Below are positions 50,201 through 61,909 of a stretch of 64,000 nucleotides of DNA, one piece after another (positions within the stretch are counted from its first letter, which is position 1; the number at the start of each line of letters is the position of its first letter). Position numbers and translations under genes: made by a program. Origin of the DNA: Antennarius striatus (Eukaryota; Chordata; Actinopteri; Lophiiformes; Antennariidae); NCBI RefSeq assembly GCF_040054535.1, contig NC_090779.1, forward strand, positions 21,875,001 to 21,939,000, read 5' to 3'. The notes below the pieces were generated by a model, which saw only the letters and a list, made by a program, of their open reading frames with translations, searched no databases and had not been told where the DNA came from.

Positions 50201-52968
50201 GTTCAGAGAAGAACCTTTACTCACACCACAGCATGCACCCGACATCCCAGCGTCTGACGCAGGACCTACCTTGTACCTCCTCTTCAGGTTGTCCCACTTC
50301 TTTGCTAACTGATCTGTAGTCAGCTTCCCCTGAAGGCCCAGCTCATACAGAATGGCCCTGTAGCCAATGACAGAAGGGTTGAGTCTCACCTGATGGAGGT
50401 TAGACCAACTGGATGAAGATTGACACAAAAATGTTTTCTTATGAACTTCAAAAAAGACAATGAAGAGGACCATAAAACCTTTCTGATTGGACCACAGCAC
50501 GATGCAAAAACTCTTTTAGTCTTGGATCAGAACCATCCTGACGCAAAACCTGCTGGGGCCTGGTCTGATCTCTAATTAAACAGAAACTATTTCTTACATC
50601 AGCCGCCTGTCAGCTGACAAAACCAAACATCCTCTAATATTGACCAGAACCACGTCTGTCATTGAACAGCTCCTGTTTAATAAAGTTAGTCCCAGTATAA
50701 TATTTTACCGATTACTTTGAAGACCCTTCAAGGCCTCTTTTCTGGATAAGTTTTCAAACTCGAGTACCATGCAGGTATTTTGAAATCATTGGAAATAAGA
50801 CTTTGAGAAAATCTGCACAAGAAAACCTGGTCTGCTAATTCAGCGGCTGCTTTAATGGTTTTACAGGAAATTTAGCTTCACTTGATTGATATCATTGATA
50901 CCTGGGTTCATTTTTTGACTCCTGTGAAACGCATTTAACAGTTTTTCACAAATAAAATTAAAAATCAATATTATTGTCATCATTATTACTCATTAAATGC
51001 GCAGGAGGCTCTGGTCCAGGCAAAGGGACTTAAATATTCTTCATTTTTAACATAATGAACAAAAATGTGAAACAATAAAATAACACAAACACCATTTTGA
51101 ACTGTGCTCTGTTTTAACCAGCCTCACAACTGACAGGAATCTGCTCTAGACCAGGACCAGGACAAGGACCAGGACCAGCTAGTGGCCTCAGAATAAAACA
51201 GCAGTCTGAAACGTGACTCACCTCCATGCAGGTTTGGCTGAATGTTTCCTGCCTGTGAAGAGCGCTTCATTAGCAGCTCGAAGTTTGATCATTCTTTCAG
51301 TTTCTGGTTCAGTCACTGTGAAGATGAGGAAGCGTTTTAGACATGATGGATGTCACAATCAGAAAATAAATACACTGAATAATAATATCTATAGAATCAA
51401 TGTAGCTGAGCTCGATCTTAGAGTAATCGTAACAGAAATCAATGATGTGGGAAAAGGATGCGAAGTATTAATGACATGCACGATTCCAGCGCACATGTGG
51501 AACAGCATGTGACACAAAACATCTCAAAGTCTCACTCAAGTAAAGTAACTTGAGTAAATGTATTTAGTTACCTTCATTCAGAGCTAATAACACGGTTCAC
51601 CACAGTAAGTATGGTCCTACTTTTATAGGAGCACTCGGACATCCTCCGCCAGCCCATGGGTACTCCCTCTGAGGGAGGGGTCTCTGTGTGCGCCGTCCCA
51701 TTCTCCGCTGTGGTTTCTGCGGTTGCCATGTCTTCCATCTCCGTTTTGATGAGGAACTCCAGGATGTCCGTGTTTTCCTGGCTCTGGGTTTGCTGGCTGT
51801 TACAGCGGTGTCCAGCGCTGCTGCCGGTCTCGGGGCTCAGCACCAGGCTGCTGTTGTACAGCCGACCCCGCATGGCTTCATCCATGATGTGGAACCAGGG
51901 CCACGACTCCACGATGCCCCCGATGTTGTCCTGGCCTTGGTATGGCTGCTTCAGGTCCTGGAAAATACAGCAGAACTTGTAGACATCCGGGTTCTGCTCT
52001 ACATGTGTGGCTGGACTAAACCAGACTTTGAAAAAAATCTGACTCTCTAACAAAAAATCTGAACAGACAGATCATCAAAGATCATCATCATATAACGTCA
52101 TCTAAAAGTGTCACATCTGTGAGAAGTACTTTGTTTGGTACCTATTCCGTTATCCATGTTATATCGATCCCATAGTGAATGGTACCAAACAACAACTTAA
52201 AGACTCATTTCTATCAGAATAATAACATCAATACGAAGACGTTTCTTTTCAGCCCACAAAATAACAGCAGCACAGAGTGACTGTAGACAGAAGTGAATGA
52301 ACCACATAACAGTCCATCAGACCCTGGAGGTGATCTGGATCATCAACTTTTCATCAGATTAGTTTTTAAAAGATTCTTTACCGGTGTGGGACGTAACTAG
52401 ATTTAACCACTACCTTCATTGATAACCTCTACAACGATTTAACAAAACAACCAAATGATGCCACCCTCAGATTAGAGTGATCTGGATCTGCTGATCTGAA
52501 CATTTAAAATGACTCTTGTGTGGTAATAAATAGTACAGTACTGGTAAAGACTGACTTGAGATCAGATTGCCTCCTTACCTTGTATTTTGTCCGCAGGTTG
52601 TCCCACTTTTTAGCGATCTGGTCTGCTGTCAGCTTGCCTTCCAGCCCCAGGCCCTTCAGGATGGTGCTGAGGATGACACCAGGGTCAGTTTGGAGGAGGC
52701 ACACCAGTAGGGCTGGTGACAAAAACAAACATACCTCCAGGCTATCTTAGCAGAGTTTCGTTTCCCAGTAAACAGAGCCTCGTTGGATGCCCTAAACTCA
52801 ATCAGCCTCTTTACATCCTCCTCAGTCACTGAAGGGGTCAAAGGTCAAAAGCTACCATTACTGATAACTTAAACCTTTTCAGGTACCAGAAGTGCATAAT
52901 AACTTACTTTTGTAAGAGTTTTCTGGGAACTGAGGCAGCGGGTTCAGGACGGAATCCATTGTTATCAT
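47290..52968 (-). CDS. four-module Myb/SANT-like (trihelix-type) protein
   Basis: Thirteen exons: 52908-52968, 52735-52828, 52579-52666, 51621-51957, 51222-51315, 50270-50357, 49709-50012, 49191-49284, 49022-49109, 48594-48912, 48278-48371, 48108-48195, 47290-47862. They form one frame of 773 residues with perfect phase agreement. Four modules (about residues 21-81, 194-254, 356-416, 523-583) each have an N half like RLIEFRASNEALFTGKRNSA and a C half like GKLTADQIAKKWDNL, the pattern of Myb/SANT-like DNA-binding domains. Each is followed by a linker with SWPWFxxMxxAMxGR. The last linker leads into a charged heptad coiled coil (about 680-760; VERERAAVEREREMVERD). Internal linkers end CSYK, FTYK and LSYK, like the end of exon 1 (NSYK). 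Probably a nuclear DNA-binding protein; function unknown. Four separate genes are unlikely because no start exon lies between modules. Confidence 0.85.
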
Positions 52969-54345
52969 GTAGGAAGAGAAGCAGCCGGGGAAGGAGGAAG
53001 GAAGGAGGGAAGGAAGGAATCAAGGGTGTTCAGGCCCGACGCTAACCGTCCGAGCTAACGCATCCTGTGGGTTAACCAGTGCTGTTCCTCCAACAGCAGC
53101 TCTGGTCCAGCCATCGTGTTCGCCAGCCCGGGTGGAGGTTTAACCCCGACCCGGTGACGGTTAGCGGTCCGCACCGAGGCTGACTCTCAGCCAAGCTAAC
53201 GGCAGCAGGATGCTAGCTACTACTGCTAGCTAACCCAAACAAACGCACACAGGTTTCCCGCCAGTCAACGACGCCGTTTCCTGTTAGCTCGACTTATTTC
53301 TGACATCCTCTATTTGAATTTATTTATGCCATCATCCCTGAACCGGTACATAAACCCGATATGAGTGCCCGGAGCCCCGCCACCGTTTTCTCTGCTTTCA
53401 GGGTGCGTTCGTTTACTGTACCCTGGGCTGCCTTCCGTCACGTGATCAACAGCTCGGCAGAGCGGAGAGTTAAAGACTACTAAAACTTCAGTAATACAGT
53501 CCTGCCTTTTACACTTTGTTGCATACAACATTTCAAACACTGTTTTTAGTTGTTCTAGTTTGTTTAAATTATTACAGTACTGTAGTTTAGTTTTTTTTCG
53601 ATTTAACTCAACAGTCATGTACGTAAATACAATTTTGAGGTATTTATATTGTATTGTTTTTCCCTTTATCTTACATCATACCCAGAATCAGCTTTATTGG
53701 AAAACATACATTTGGCAAATTTTTTAATTCCTCTTTTACCATACAGGAGTTGACAAAACAACAAGGAACAACTAAGTGACTTTACAGAATAAATAGAACT
53801 TTATATTTACAACAAACATTCACCTCAAGGCAGCTGTACATCACAGTATATGAGGGTGTAATAGGAAGAGTTAACACAAAATCTAAGTTTAGTCATCACT
53901 TCATCTCCATGCTGATAGAAAGCTTCACTTTCTTAGTACACCAAACAGTTCTGGGGATTGACAGCAAACCAGAGTTGCACCCTTCTCCAAAAAACAAAAA
54001 CTGGAGAAGATGGAGACTATCTGTGAAATTTCCTCTGGGATTATTAAAGTATCTATCCATCTATGTATCTATGTATCTATCTATCTATCTTAAAAAGTAA
54101 GAGAAAATATGGAATCAGTCTTTACTCTTCAGTAGTTTAGCAGCATATTATAGGAGCTTCTTGGACCCATTTATTCTTTGTTTTTTAAAATAGTCTCCAT
54201 CTTCATCGAAATGTTGCCTCAACAAGGTCAAACAGTTTTTATGAACATATGAAGAGGCCCTGACAACAGGAATAAGTTATCAGATCAGTTTATCCTTTTT
54301 TTACATAAAGTGTCGCTATATGATGCAGAACAAAACGCCCAAATC
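52969..54345. other. promoter of the four-module gene and 3' region of its paralog
   Basis: 52969 to about 53460 is GC-rich and fits a promoter and 5' UTR. The rest is AT-rich and ends in a retroposon tail with TATC repeats. No exon seen. Confidence 0.4.
53990..54092 (+). repeat. retroposon 3' tail with (TATC)n
   Basis: GTGAAATTTCCTCTGGGATT followed by ATTAAAGTATC and a TATC/TATG run (54051-54091) is the usual 3' end of a fish LINE/SINE with microsatellite growth. Confidence 0.65.
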
Positions 54346-57203
54346 TCACAGTTTCTCAACAAGCTTCTGGAACAAAGACACCAGTCTCTGCCTCGTCTCC
54401 AGCTGGTCCTGATCCAGGTCTGCAGCCATCAGGCTCTGATAAATCCTCGTCTGAAGTAAGACCTCCTTCTCTGTTGTCATCTCAACCTGATCTCCATCCA
54501 GAACCCTCCTCTCCCTCCTCAGCACTGATCTGTCTCTCTCTAAATCCTCTCTGGCTCTGTCCAGAAACGCTCTGTCTCTCTCCAGAAGAGCTCGGTCCCT
54601 ATCCAGAAATGCCCGGTCTCGATCCAGGACCACCCGGTCTCTCTCGACCACTGCTCTGTCTCTTTCCACAGCGGCTCTGTCTTGTTCAATGGCTTCTCTG
54701 TCTCGCTCCAGGTTGACCATGTCTCTGTTGAGTAGCTCTCTGTCTCTCTCTAGAGACATCAGCTCTCTGTCGAACTCAGCCTGCTCATTCTCCAGAAGTT
54801 GCCTCTCTTTGCGCAGCTCCAGCAGCTTCCTGTCCACCTTGGCTGCTGCTTCAACCATCTTCCTGGATATGGAGGGTGTCTTGTTGGTCTCTGTGGAGCA
54901 GTCAGGCAGCAAGGTGCCAAACATCATGGCAGGCTGGCTTTTGATCGTCATAGGTTGAGTCTCCATTAAGACTCCTCCGGCTGCAACAATCTCCACTGGT
55001 GATACAGATTCATTCAGGTCCGGGACCTCCCTCAGCATCCCAACGCCCTCCAGAGGACCAGCCTGAACTGGCATCAGCTCAGACAAATCTCGTTCTGTGT
55101 TGTGGAAGTCAGGAGGACAGGTTGAATTGTGCTCCTCTTCCTCATCCAGCAAGGACGGCTCGACGATGGTGGCTGTTCCAGCCAGATGGCCACTGATGGC
55201 TTCATCCATCAGCTGGAACCAACGCCACGAACTGGGATTGGTTGATGTCTCCATTCCCTCTGGAGGGTTCTTCAGTGTCTATGAAGAAGGGGAACATCAG
55301 AAGTTTAAGGTATACAATTTTATTTAAGGTTTGTTTTCATCAATAGTTTTCTTTTAGTATATTTATTTTTTGTGAAACACAGCAGCTTCATTTCATTAAT
55401 GATTTAAATCTCCAACCCGTTGAAAGAATCCAATGTTATTGAATTATCCAGGTTCACAAAATGAATCATTCCAACTCCATACTCTAAATTGTAATAGTTT
55501 GGATAGTTTAACAATTCAATTATCCTTTCTGTGCCTAGAAAATACACCAGAATGTAATATCTTGACTGCAGCCCCAGACTTCCTGCACCAACCTTGACTT
55601 AAGGAAACGTTTCTGAGATCCACAGGTGTATTTTGGTTTTGTCTCGTTCACCCCGTTGAAAGATATGAGAAGGACTGACCTTATACTTTTCTTTCAAGTT
55701 GTCCCACTTCTTCTTGAGCTGCCGTGCTGACAACATGCCCTGAAGCCCCATCTCTCTCCTGATGGCCCTGCCGCAGAGATAAGACTTCATGTAGAGCGAT
55801 GACGATGGTGATGTGGTAGGAGCGACTGTGGTGACCGCAGAGCCCATTTAAAAGTCTCCAAATATCAAACACACTTAGATTTGGTCAACAGTTCCTTATT
55901 GAAGTTGCACACAATTAAATGGAGACACAGTTTTTGTTTTGTGCATCATCAGTCACTTTGCTTGCAATTTCAAATATTTTTGGATCTTTATTATTTATAA
56001 TTGTTTTAAAGGTTAAGTTCTCACTGTACTATACAGTAGAAGCTAAAATATCACCTGAGTAGGTTGCACTAGTTCCTTTGCTGGTTCACACAGCTAGATG
56101 GGACTGCAAGAAGGAGCACAACCGCTCCTTGTCTCTGGATTTTAAAGTGTTACGATGCAGAGATCTTGAGCTTCTTTAGCTTTGAGGCTACAGTGAAGCT
56201 TTTGACCGAAAAGCAAATGATGTAAATGATCTTTTAAAGGGAAATGGTAACTCAGCTGTACAAAGTAAGGCATTGTGAAAACACCACAGAAGATTTCATG
56301 CACACTAAGTTCTTCACAATTAAAATGATGCACAAACATCTGCCTGCAAGGAAGCTTGAGGTTCAGTATCTGACTAGTTAAAAATCATGGAGGAAACAAC
56401 TGACCTCCAGCCTCTCATGGCAGAATGCCTTCTCCCAGTGAAGATGGCAGCATTGGTGGCACGAAGTTGTATCATCAGTCTGATGTCTCTGTCTGTCACT
56501 ATGGAAACAGACTCATCAGTCTAAATTCAAAGTATACATGGACATGCACGTCTGCACACACGTCACTTTGTAAGTGTGTGAGAATTCTTTTTTGTTTGTT
56601 TTTTGTTCATAAACTTTGAACTGGAAACTCCTCCCTGGACCCTAACTGTCCTTTTCCTTTGAACACACATTTGTATCAGGTGATCAAACTCTTCCATTTT
56701 GCCTGATATCATTGATATCTAAAATCTTCCTGCATCACTTCAGCATGTTTCTAAAACACCGCAATAAACTTTGGGCTGTCTTCTGCTGGCCAAGCTCTCG
56801 TTGATGCAGCAAAAGGGGTTCAGAAGATGCACAAGGTTTAGTTTGGGGCCACAAATACTGTAAATTATTATTAGTTATAATTATTACTCACGTCAAAAGA
56901 TCATGTAGTGATGCTTATATTTCTCTTGGTGCAATATATCGTCTATTACGCAAGCGGGATGGCATACTTTGATAAAGCTGAAATTATTTAATGTTAACCA
57001 AAAACATTTAGCTTCACGGCTAAAATTTGCATCACCTGACAGTTTCTGGACAACAAAAATTACCGAGTGGTTTTGAGTCTATTCCTAAAACAATATTAAA
57101 AGCGTTGCTATTTACGTTTGTGTACAGTATGTGTTTAATTACATTTCATTTTTAACTTACTTCTATACGTGTTGGCCATTTTAAACGTTTTCAAGTCCTC
57201 CAT
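54346..57203 (-). CDS. single-module Myb/SANT-like protein with long coiled coil
   Basis: Four exons: 57161-57203, 56405-56498, 55680-55767, 54346-55278, giving 385 residues. The middle exons are again 94 and 88 nt with the same phases as in the neighbouring four-module gene. The module (about residues 15-75) reads RLMIQLRATNAAIFTGRRHS, then SARQLKKKWDNLKEKYK. The linker has SSWRWFQLMDEAISGHL. Residues about 215-355 form a charged heptad coiled coil (ERDRAAVERDRAVVERDRVV), expected to dimerise. Clearly a tandem paralog of the gene at 47290-52968 and probably close to its ancestral form. Nuclear role inferred; function unknown. Confidence 0.87.
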
Positions 57204-58915
57204 ACTGAAATCCAAACATTCGGCGCAGACCGGAAAAGAAGCTACTCTTCTTCGACGGTGGAATTATCGGCAGTTACTTTGGTGTTGTTCTGCCCCCTAC
57301 AGGCGGTCTGTTTTCGCAACTTCTACAGGAAATTAATTAAAAATACCAACACTAAAAAATTAAAGATTATTTAAGGAGCAATGTATGATAAGAGAATAAA
57401 ACAGAAACAACTTATATAATTAATTTAATAGTAATTCTAATGGATTTATCGGAAAATTTCTTGAGAGTATTTTTTCTGTGGTTTTGAACAATAGTCTTTC
57501 TGTCCATTAAATACACATATCGTAAAATCGTAGTGAACATCGTCTCAGGAACCTTTCTGAGAGCACTGGTGACCCGCTCCTCACACAGCCATGAGAGTTG
57601 GATCTTATGGTGGAGATGTGTTTGGTAGGGTAAGGACTACTGTGCTGTGTTTGTACATTGTTTTGCATCTTATAGAAAATCTGTCTTAATTTCATTGGTA
57701 AATGTTTGAGGTCATAAGTTTATCTCATCTTTGAAATGTCTGCTGATGTGATTAGGCGCCATACAAATTAGGCGCCATACAAATAAAGGTTGATAGATTG
57801 GTTTGGGGTGATTTTTTAAGTCCTGTCACAGTAATAATTAAATGATTCATGTGTAAGGATTTAAAGGGACTATTTCTTCCAAGGAAACCGCCAGATAAAG
57901 GAAGACATTTGAACAAATAACACTAAATAGACACTCCATCCAACACAATAATTCTATAACAGTAAAATAAGTGCACTTTGTCTAATTTGAGCTGACTGAA
58001 TATGAAGGGTTATGGGTATTTAAAAAAGGTGCCTGAGCTTTTATTTTGATAGTGCTGACCGGAACCTCTACCTGGTGTCACGTTTCACCTTTACGCATGT
58101 TCGGTGGTGGTCGGGGATATTTGTGGTAAGTGATGGAGGCCGATCTGTGTTTGTCATCGACATAAATAAAACACCTCGGAAAAATCAAATATTTGCTTTT
58201 GATCAGGTGACGTCACCGCTTGTTACCCGTGTTTTTCTTCACGTCCGTCATTACTGTGAAAATGATGACGTCGAATCGGTTCTGTGATGATTTATTTACA
58301 TTTATTTTGGTCAAGACTGATAATATTAAGTATAATTTCGTTGAATGTGTCTCTAGTTCCTGATCTGTCGTCAATGATTGATTGATAATATGAATAAGAT
58401 CTCCACATTCTACCAGTGTGGCAGTGAAAGAACATGTTCAAACCTGTAGCCAAGAAAAAATATGTACAAATACTCAAACCAAAGTAAAGTCCGTCATTAT
58501 TATATAATTATAACGCTATTTAATAGAAAGGCTTCAGTGTTCCAGCTGTCACTACTAGTGATACTTCATAGCACATCATTTTCAATGGTTCCCATCATTA
58601 TAGATGGGTGACATGATGGAAGGGACTGAGAGGGAGAAGACACACAATAACGTTACGTTGTCAAACAAAGTCAACAACAACACTAACTCAGTGTTTATGG
58701 AGTATTGATGACCAATTGATCACATCCCATCTTTTTCGTCTTTTGGTTTTAAAATGCTTTCATGTAGCCGTAAGCTTTATTTGATTAATATTTTATTACA
58801 GGATAAAATGACTGAGATAAAATCCCTAATCTTGTGTAACCTGAAATTATTTTACAAAATCCCACCTGCAGGTCACCTCCATCACGCCTGTGAACCTGAC
58901 TCTTTGTGCAGCATC
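57204..58915. other. divergent upstream region of the Myb/SANT-like gene and kcnj11-like gene
   Basis: Start codons of the two genes are about 1.7 kb apart, head to head. A possible noncoding first exon of the channel gene ends at a donor near 58128 (TTTGTG|GTAAGTG). A short tandem duplication GATTAGGCGCCATACAAA at about 57754-57790, followed by TAAAGGTTGATAGATTG, looks like a retroposon tail. No other gene. Confidence 0.35.
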
Positions 58916-61000
58916 ATGTTGGCCAGGAAGGGCCTCCTGCCCGATGGCTTCCTGTTGACCCGTCTGGCTGAGGACCACAACCAGCACAACCGCAGCCGCT
59001 CCAGATCTCAGAGGGCTCGCTTCATCACCAAGACTGGATCCTGCAATGTGGCTCACAAGAACATCAGAGAGCAGGTCCTTTAACGTAGAAACCAGCCCAC
59101 CAACAGTGGTGCTCCAGTTTTACTCACACTCGTCTCCGTTGTGGGTTTCAGGGCCGCTTCCTGCAGGACGTTTTCACCACCATGGTGGACTTAAAGTGGC
59201 AGCACTCCTTCCTAATCTTCACCTCTGCCTTCCTCTGCTCGTGGATGCTCTTTGCTATGATCTGGTGGCTCCTGGCTTTTGCTCACGGAGACCTGGAGCC
59301 TCGCGACCCCATTGGGGAGCCAGGCCTCGTCCCTTGCATCACGGCCATCCACTCCTTCACCTCGGCCTTCCTCTTCTCCATTGAGGTCCAGGTGAGGTCT
59401 GCAGGTGTTCACGTTAGTGTATCCAGACGCAGCTCTTTGTGGGTTTGTCAGCTGTGGTTGTCCCATCTCCTGCAGGTGACCATTGGTTTTGGAGGGAGGA
59501 TGGTGACGGAGGAGTGTCCTTTGGCCATCATCGTGTTGATCATCCAGAACATTGTGGGGCTCATCATCAACGCCGTGATGCTCGGCTGCGTGTTCATGAA
59601 AACGGCGCAGGCCAACCGCCGAGCAGAGACGCTCATCTTCTCCAGAAATGCTGTCATCGCTCAGCGAAACGGTCGTCCAACCTTCATGTTCAGAGTCGGA
59701 GACCTGAGGAAAAGTATGATCATCTCTGCCACCATCCAGCTGCAGGTAGGTCGCCCACCTGCTTCTGGCAGTTTTTCCCAATCAGATGGTGAGTACGATA
59801 TAAACTGTCTCAAACGGAAATTTACTATAAGTCTGAAAACAACATGTTCCAGGTGCTCCAATAAAAAAAAAAGTGATTTCCCTCCAGGTGATCCGGCGAA
59901 CTGTGACGGCCGAGGGAGAGGTGATCCCGGTGTCCCAGCTGGACATCCAGGTGGAAAACCCTCTGAGGAGTAACGGCATTTTTTTAGTTTCTCCTCTGAT
60001 AATCAGCCACACCATTGACAGAGGGAGTCCTCTGTACGAGCTGTCAGCCCAGTCCTTGGGCTCCGAGGACCTGGAGGTCATCGTGATCCTGGAAGGTCAG
60101 GAACTAGACCCGAATCCTCTAGAATGAATACTCACACAGTCCTGACAAACTGACAAAGAGTATTTTGGCTATGTGTGTTCTTATCTTATAACTGTTCCCA
60201 AATTTCCATGAATTGATTGAAAAATATTCCCAAATTATTTAAATTATTCATAACAATCTAATTACAGAACATTCCACATGTTAAACATAAAAAAAGATTT
60301 TAAAAAATACCTAAATTAATGTGAAAATAGAAGCAGTGCATTTAACAGGAAGTAAATACAGCCGGTTCAATTCTCTGAGCTTCTTCCTGCTGATGTGATG
60401 AAACATGCTTTTTCATGTAGCGCCACCTTTAGGTTAACAAGCTAACAGCACTCATTTACTGCAGAACTCATGCTATTCAGCCTCTGATGGACTTTCTGCT
60501 GATTAGCCAATGTTACCGTGCTCCACCATATGTAGTTTATGTGTCAGGTAAATGTGTGTTTCCCTTTAGGTGTTGTAGAAACGACGGGGATCACCATGCA
60601 GGCCCGGACCTCTTACACTCCTGAGGAGATCCTGTGGGGCAGACGCTTCGTCTCCATCATGACAGAGGAGGATGGACGTTACTGCGTCGATTATTCTAAA
60701 TTTGGGAACACGGTTGCTGTCAGGATGTCATCACTCAGTGCCAAGGAGCTGGACCAAACCCGGGGCATCCAGGAAGGAAGCACGGACACCCACCCGCAGG
60801 GCTGGGGCTTGGTTCGAGCCGGAAGAGGAGGATTCCGCAGAGGAGGCCGGACCTGTGACAGCTCTGCCCCACAGCCCTGGTACACCCACTCGGAGAAACC
60901 AGAGACTCTGTTGGAGCAGAGAGGACAGAAGAAGAATGTGCAGCTGGAGGTGATCGGACGACAGATGGATGACGACACACTGGAGGAGAAGGACGAATAG
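58916..61000 (+). CDS. kcnj11l: Kir6-type inward-rectifier potassium channel (KCNJ11-like)
   Basis: Pore subunit of ATP-sensitive potassium channels in the plasma membrane, normally paired with sulfonylurea receptors. Five exons: 58916-59074, 59152-59391, 59476-59745, 59888-60095, 60570-61000, giving 435 residues. The N-terminus [20 protein letters not shown] is closest to Kir6.2. The slide-helix region [12 protein letters not shown] keeps Arg51 (human Kir6.2 Arg50). TM1 follows [12 protein letters not shown], the selectivity filter TIGFG is intact (about 135-139), TM2 has [10 protein letters not shown], and the cytoplasmic domain has [19 protein letters not shown] and DYSKFGNT. The position matching Kir6.2 Lys185 is Arg, as in Kir6.1. 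The tail is about 45 residues longer than human Kir6.2 and lacks RKR. The start follows an upstream acceptor (58870-58871). Confidence 0.92.
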
Positions 61001-61129
61001 AAAACGAGAAACAGGCGAGGTGCAGGCCGAGCAGATCCACCTGGTCCTCTAAAGTGCATTTTTTCTTCAGTCAACCCTTCAGTGAAGTGATTCACCTCCT
61101 CACATCCACCAAAACCCCATAGGGTGTTA

Positions 61130-61390
61130 TTATTTTATATTACATCCCACTTCACAGCGGTGATGTATTGTAATTGCCATTGTTCGTGTGTTCGTTCATC
61201 CGTTCGTATGTCCACCAAATATCTTGGCAACTGTTGCAGATAGAAAGATTAAACTAAAAGCACATTGCTCAGGCGGCAAAGGGGATGAAATTGACATGAT
61301 GACCTTGACCTTGAGAAAACTGAGTCAAGGTTAAATTTCAACATTTGTACACTCAGGAACCGGATAATATAGAAAGACGAGGGAGAATGC
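61130..61390. repeat. interspersed repeat of uncertain class
   Basis: Contains CACCAAATATCTTGGCAACT then GTTGCAGATAGAAAG and ATGACCTTGACCTTGAG, wording I recognise from a widely dispersed animal repeat. Boundaries and family not determined. Confidence 0.45.
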
Positions 61391-61398
61391 CAGTGTAA

Positions 61399-61529
61399 GA
61401 CCATAGATCAGAGCTAGTGCTTTGATCTACCTATGCACTAGCTTTGATCTATGGTCAAAGCTAGTGCATAGCTTTGACCTACCCTGAAAGGTCAAAGCTA
61501 TGCACTTGTCAGGTACTACTTTCAGGGTA
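61399..61529. repeat. cluster of overlapping inverted repeats
   Basis: 61431-61447 pairs perfectly with 61455-61471 (17 bp). 61463-61480 pairs perfectly with 61489-61506 (18 bp). 61399-61420 pairs with 61435-61456 with one mismatch. 61480-61490 pairs with 61519-61529 (11 bp). No coding frame. Confidence 0.9.
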
Positions 61530-61909
61530 CCTTGACCTACCCTTCACGGGATGTTGTAGTCTCTGACTGCCTTGTTGTTATTCAGTTTGAACAAGCCTAT
61601 GGGCTGCTTTTATGTGGTGTCTTTATATCTAATAAAAAAAACTAAATTTAAATTGTTTATTGTTTTTCCTGAAAATAATTTTGTAGTTCACTTCAAACCC
61701 TGTGGAATAAATTTTTGTTGATGAGTGGCTTTGGTTTTCTGTTTGTTACATGTAAGAGAAATTCAGTGAAAAAAGCAAATTAATTGGACATTTTATAAAA
61801 ACAATGACAGATATCAACAGTTTTCAGGTTTTTATTTCATTATATAGTTAGTTAACAGTTTAAAGCACAGTGCTTTCAAAAGCATTTTGCTCTGTTCCCA
61901 TCTTTATAA

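Noticed and set aside
47290-52968. Four separate Myb/SANT-like genes
   Set aside because: No start exon, promoter-like region or polyadenylation site lies between modules, and all exon phases join in one frame.
59212-59781. 189-residue minus-strand open frame
   Set aside because: It is antisense to the kcnj11-like exons 2 and 3, whose splice sites and protein match are convincing.
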